A stretch of DNA of 12,565 nucleotides from Proteobacteria bacterium UBA4575 (GTDB lineage: Bacteria; Pseudomonadota; Gammaproteobacteria; UBA4575), in the NCBI GenBank assembly GCA_002386945.1, contig DGKH01000075.1, positions 1 to 12,565 on the forward strand, given 5' to 3'. This document shows, piece by piece, positions 12,201 to 12,565 of the stretch; position 1 is the first letter of the stretch; each line of letters starts with the position of its first letter. Below the pieces are notes generated by a model that saw nothing but the letters and a program-made list of their open reading frames with translations, made no database searches and was not told the DNA's origin. A program made the position numbers and the translations under genes.

Positions 12201-12565
12201 GACCCGTACGTTGTAATTCAATATAAAATCGGCCATCAAAAACCTTGGTCCAGTTATTGAGACAGATATCTGTAAGCTCTTGCTTATCTTTAAGCAGCAG
12301 CTGCCCAAGCTCGCCAGCCTGACCACCTGATAAAGCAATCAAGCCTTCCGCATGCTCTTCAACCCATTCCTGATCGACACAGGCCAAGCCACTTTGTTGA
12401 CCGTGAGTGTAGGCCTTGGTGATCAGTTCAGTAATATTCCGATAGCCAACATTGTTCATACAGAGCAGAGTCAGGCGTGAAGTTTCACGCTGCTGCGTAT
12501 GACGCACGTAGAAGTCAGCGCCGATGATTGGTTTCACACCGCGTGCCATTGCTGCTCGATAAAAC
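9244..12565 (-). CDS. dnaE: DNA polymerase III alpha subunit (5' end cut off by window edge)
   Basis: DnaE is the replicative polymerase of the holoenzyme. The frame is still open at the right edge: five more codons (FYRAA) lie upstream of the first internal Met at 12549, and by comparison with E. coli DnaE (1160 residues) some 60 N-terminal residues of the PHP domain are missing. Counting from that Met, the visible order is the rest of PHP (to about 220), the C-family polymerase palm with GPGRGSGAGSLVAY (300-313), PDFDIDF (341-347, two catalytic Asp) and KFDFLGL (494-500, third Asp), and the fingers with ALYRPGPLQSGM (577-588), YQEQVMQIA (621-629) and KSHSVAYALLAYQTAWLKAH (693-712). A helix-hairpin-helix (around 774-785), a clamp-binding QNDLF (854-858), an OB fold (about 934-1010) and the C-terminal tau-binding region follow. 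All catalytic residues are present. The stop is 87 bases before accA. Confidence 0.98.
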   Translation of the reverse strand, partial: FYRAAMARGVKPIIGADFYVRHTQQRETSRLTLLCMNNVGYRNITELITKAYTHGQQSGLACVDQEWVEEHAEGLIALSGGQAGELGQLLLKDKQELTDICLNNWTKVFDGRFYIELQRTGRENEETYNQRALALAKARNMPVVATNDVRFISTEEFDAHEVRVCINQSRVLSDPRRTHAYSEQQYLRSAEEMSQLFSDVPSALQNTVEIAKRCNVTLEFGNNVLPEFPIPDAVSTDEYLRLQSDAGLQERLGAGGIATEILPLSDYHERLEIELDVIQRMGYAGYFLIVSDFTRWARENDVPVGPGRGSGAGSLVAYVLGITDIDPLRYDLLFERFLNPERVSMPDFDIDFCMAGRDRVIEYVAKRYGREKVSQIITYGTMAAKAVVRDVGRVLGHSYGFVDRIAKMVPFEIGMTLKKALGQEKDFQALYDEEEEVRSLIDMALQLEGIARNAGKHAGGVVIAPSKLTDFTPLYCEASGANIVTQLDKDDVEAIGLVKFDFLGLRTLTIIDGTVKSINRRRKKEKEEPLELNQIPLDDDASYQLLQNQQTTAVFQLESSGIKDILGRLKPDKFDDVVAMVALYRPGPLQSGMVDDFIDRKHGAAIEYPHPDLEPILNQTYGVILYQEQVMQIAQVLAGYTLGGADLLRRAMGKKKASEMAKQRSIFVEGSTERGVDEAKANYIFDLMEKFAGYGFNKSHSVAYALLAYQTAWLKAHYPAEFMASVLSADMDNTDKVVNLIDECRTMGLEVMPPNLNSSYYAFTVTEEHQVVYGLGAIKGVGEAAVESLVQERAAGPYKTLSDMCIRLDLQKFNRRSLEAMIRSGAADVFMQNRATLMHALPKAVQLADQQQKNNDTGQNDLFGGGQVMAKEALLEQKPEWDMDAKLAAERETLGLYLTGHPVDQYRQELNSIVGKNLRQRLAMPVPEVDYRNRNKNTIKVAGLLMHMRLRNSPSGRIAFLTIDDNTARLDVAVFTDAYSRFKHLLVKDRILIIEGGLSIDEFNSQPRLRANEIVALEEVRVEKARGLIIEVDGTVTAERKSALAKELMATLQQYRGGQCHMEIQYQTDSEQGNLRLGEQWKVIPEQELLRRLNNLEGVTGIKVRY
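12149..12174. repeat. Perfect 11-bp inverted repeat with 4-base loop inside dnaE
   Basis: The plus strand reads CGAGCCTTAGC, TAAG, GCTAAGGCTCG. The arms at 12149-12159 and 12164-12174 are exact reverse complements. It also contains a tandem TAAGGC. On the mRNA it encodes an Arg-Ala-Leu-Ala-Leu-Ala-Lys-Ala-Arg stretch of the DnaE PHP domain. The stem would be strong in RNA, but no U-run follows on either strand. It may be a by-product of coding an Ala/Leu/Lys helix. Confidence 0.6.

Overview
The window is a dense stretch of bacterial housekeeping DNA. All ten recognisable genes lie on the minus strand, so transcription runs from high to low coordinates. In transcription order they are dnaE (5' end cut by the right edge), accA, tilS, pyrG, kdsA, eno, ftsB, ispD, ispF and a yoaA/dinG-type helicase (3' end cut by the left edge). 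The order dnaE-accA-tilS-pyrG-kdsA-eno-ftsB-ispD-ispF, together with the individual proteins, points to a gammaproteobacterium. The presence of kdsA (LPS Kdo synthesis) and ftsB fits a Gram-negative cell. I cannot name a genus. Base composition looks balanced and even throughout, and nothing suggests recent transfer.

Layout: dnaE (9244-12565) is followed by an 87-base gap, the longest non-coding stretch here and the best place for a promoter. accA (8200-9156) and tilS (6829-8136) follow, then a 62-base gap. pyrG and kdsA overlap by 4 bases (ATGA). eno begins 36 bases after kdsA, and a small hairpin spans the kdsA stop codon. ftsB begins 22 bases after eno and overlaps ispD by 4 bases (ATGA). 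ispF starts within a few bases of the ispD stop, and the helicase starts 4 bases after the ispF stop. No stretch over 300 bases lacks a gene, and I saw no tRNA, rRNA, CRISPR array, insertion sequence or convincing intrinsic terminator.

The genes serve different core tasks: replication (DnaE), the first step of fatty acid synthesis (AccA), decoding of AUA codons (TilS), CTP supply (PyrG), Kdo-8-phosphate for lipid A core (KdsA), glycolysis (Eno), septum assembly (FtsB), two steps of the MEP isoprenoid pathway (IspD, IspF) and DNA repair (YoaA). PyrG and KdsA are linked in function because CTP is used to activate Kdo; CTP is also the IspD substrate. The tight spacing from pyrG to yoaA suggests one or a few long transcripts with translational coupling.

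I did not find a convincing undescribed system. The points most worth a second look are modest: a metal-dependent-type KdsA, yoaA in the place where truD often follows ispF, a perfect 11-bp inverted repeat inside dnaE, the hairpin across the kdsA stop, a possible coupled mini-ORF ahead of tilS, and frequent CGATCG palindromes.
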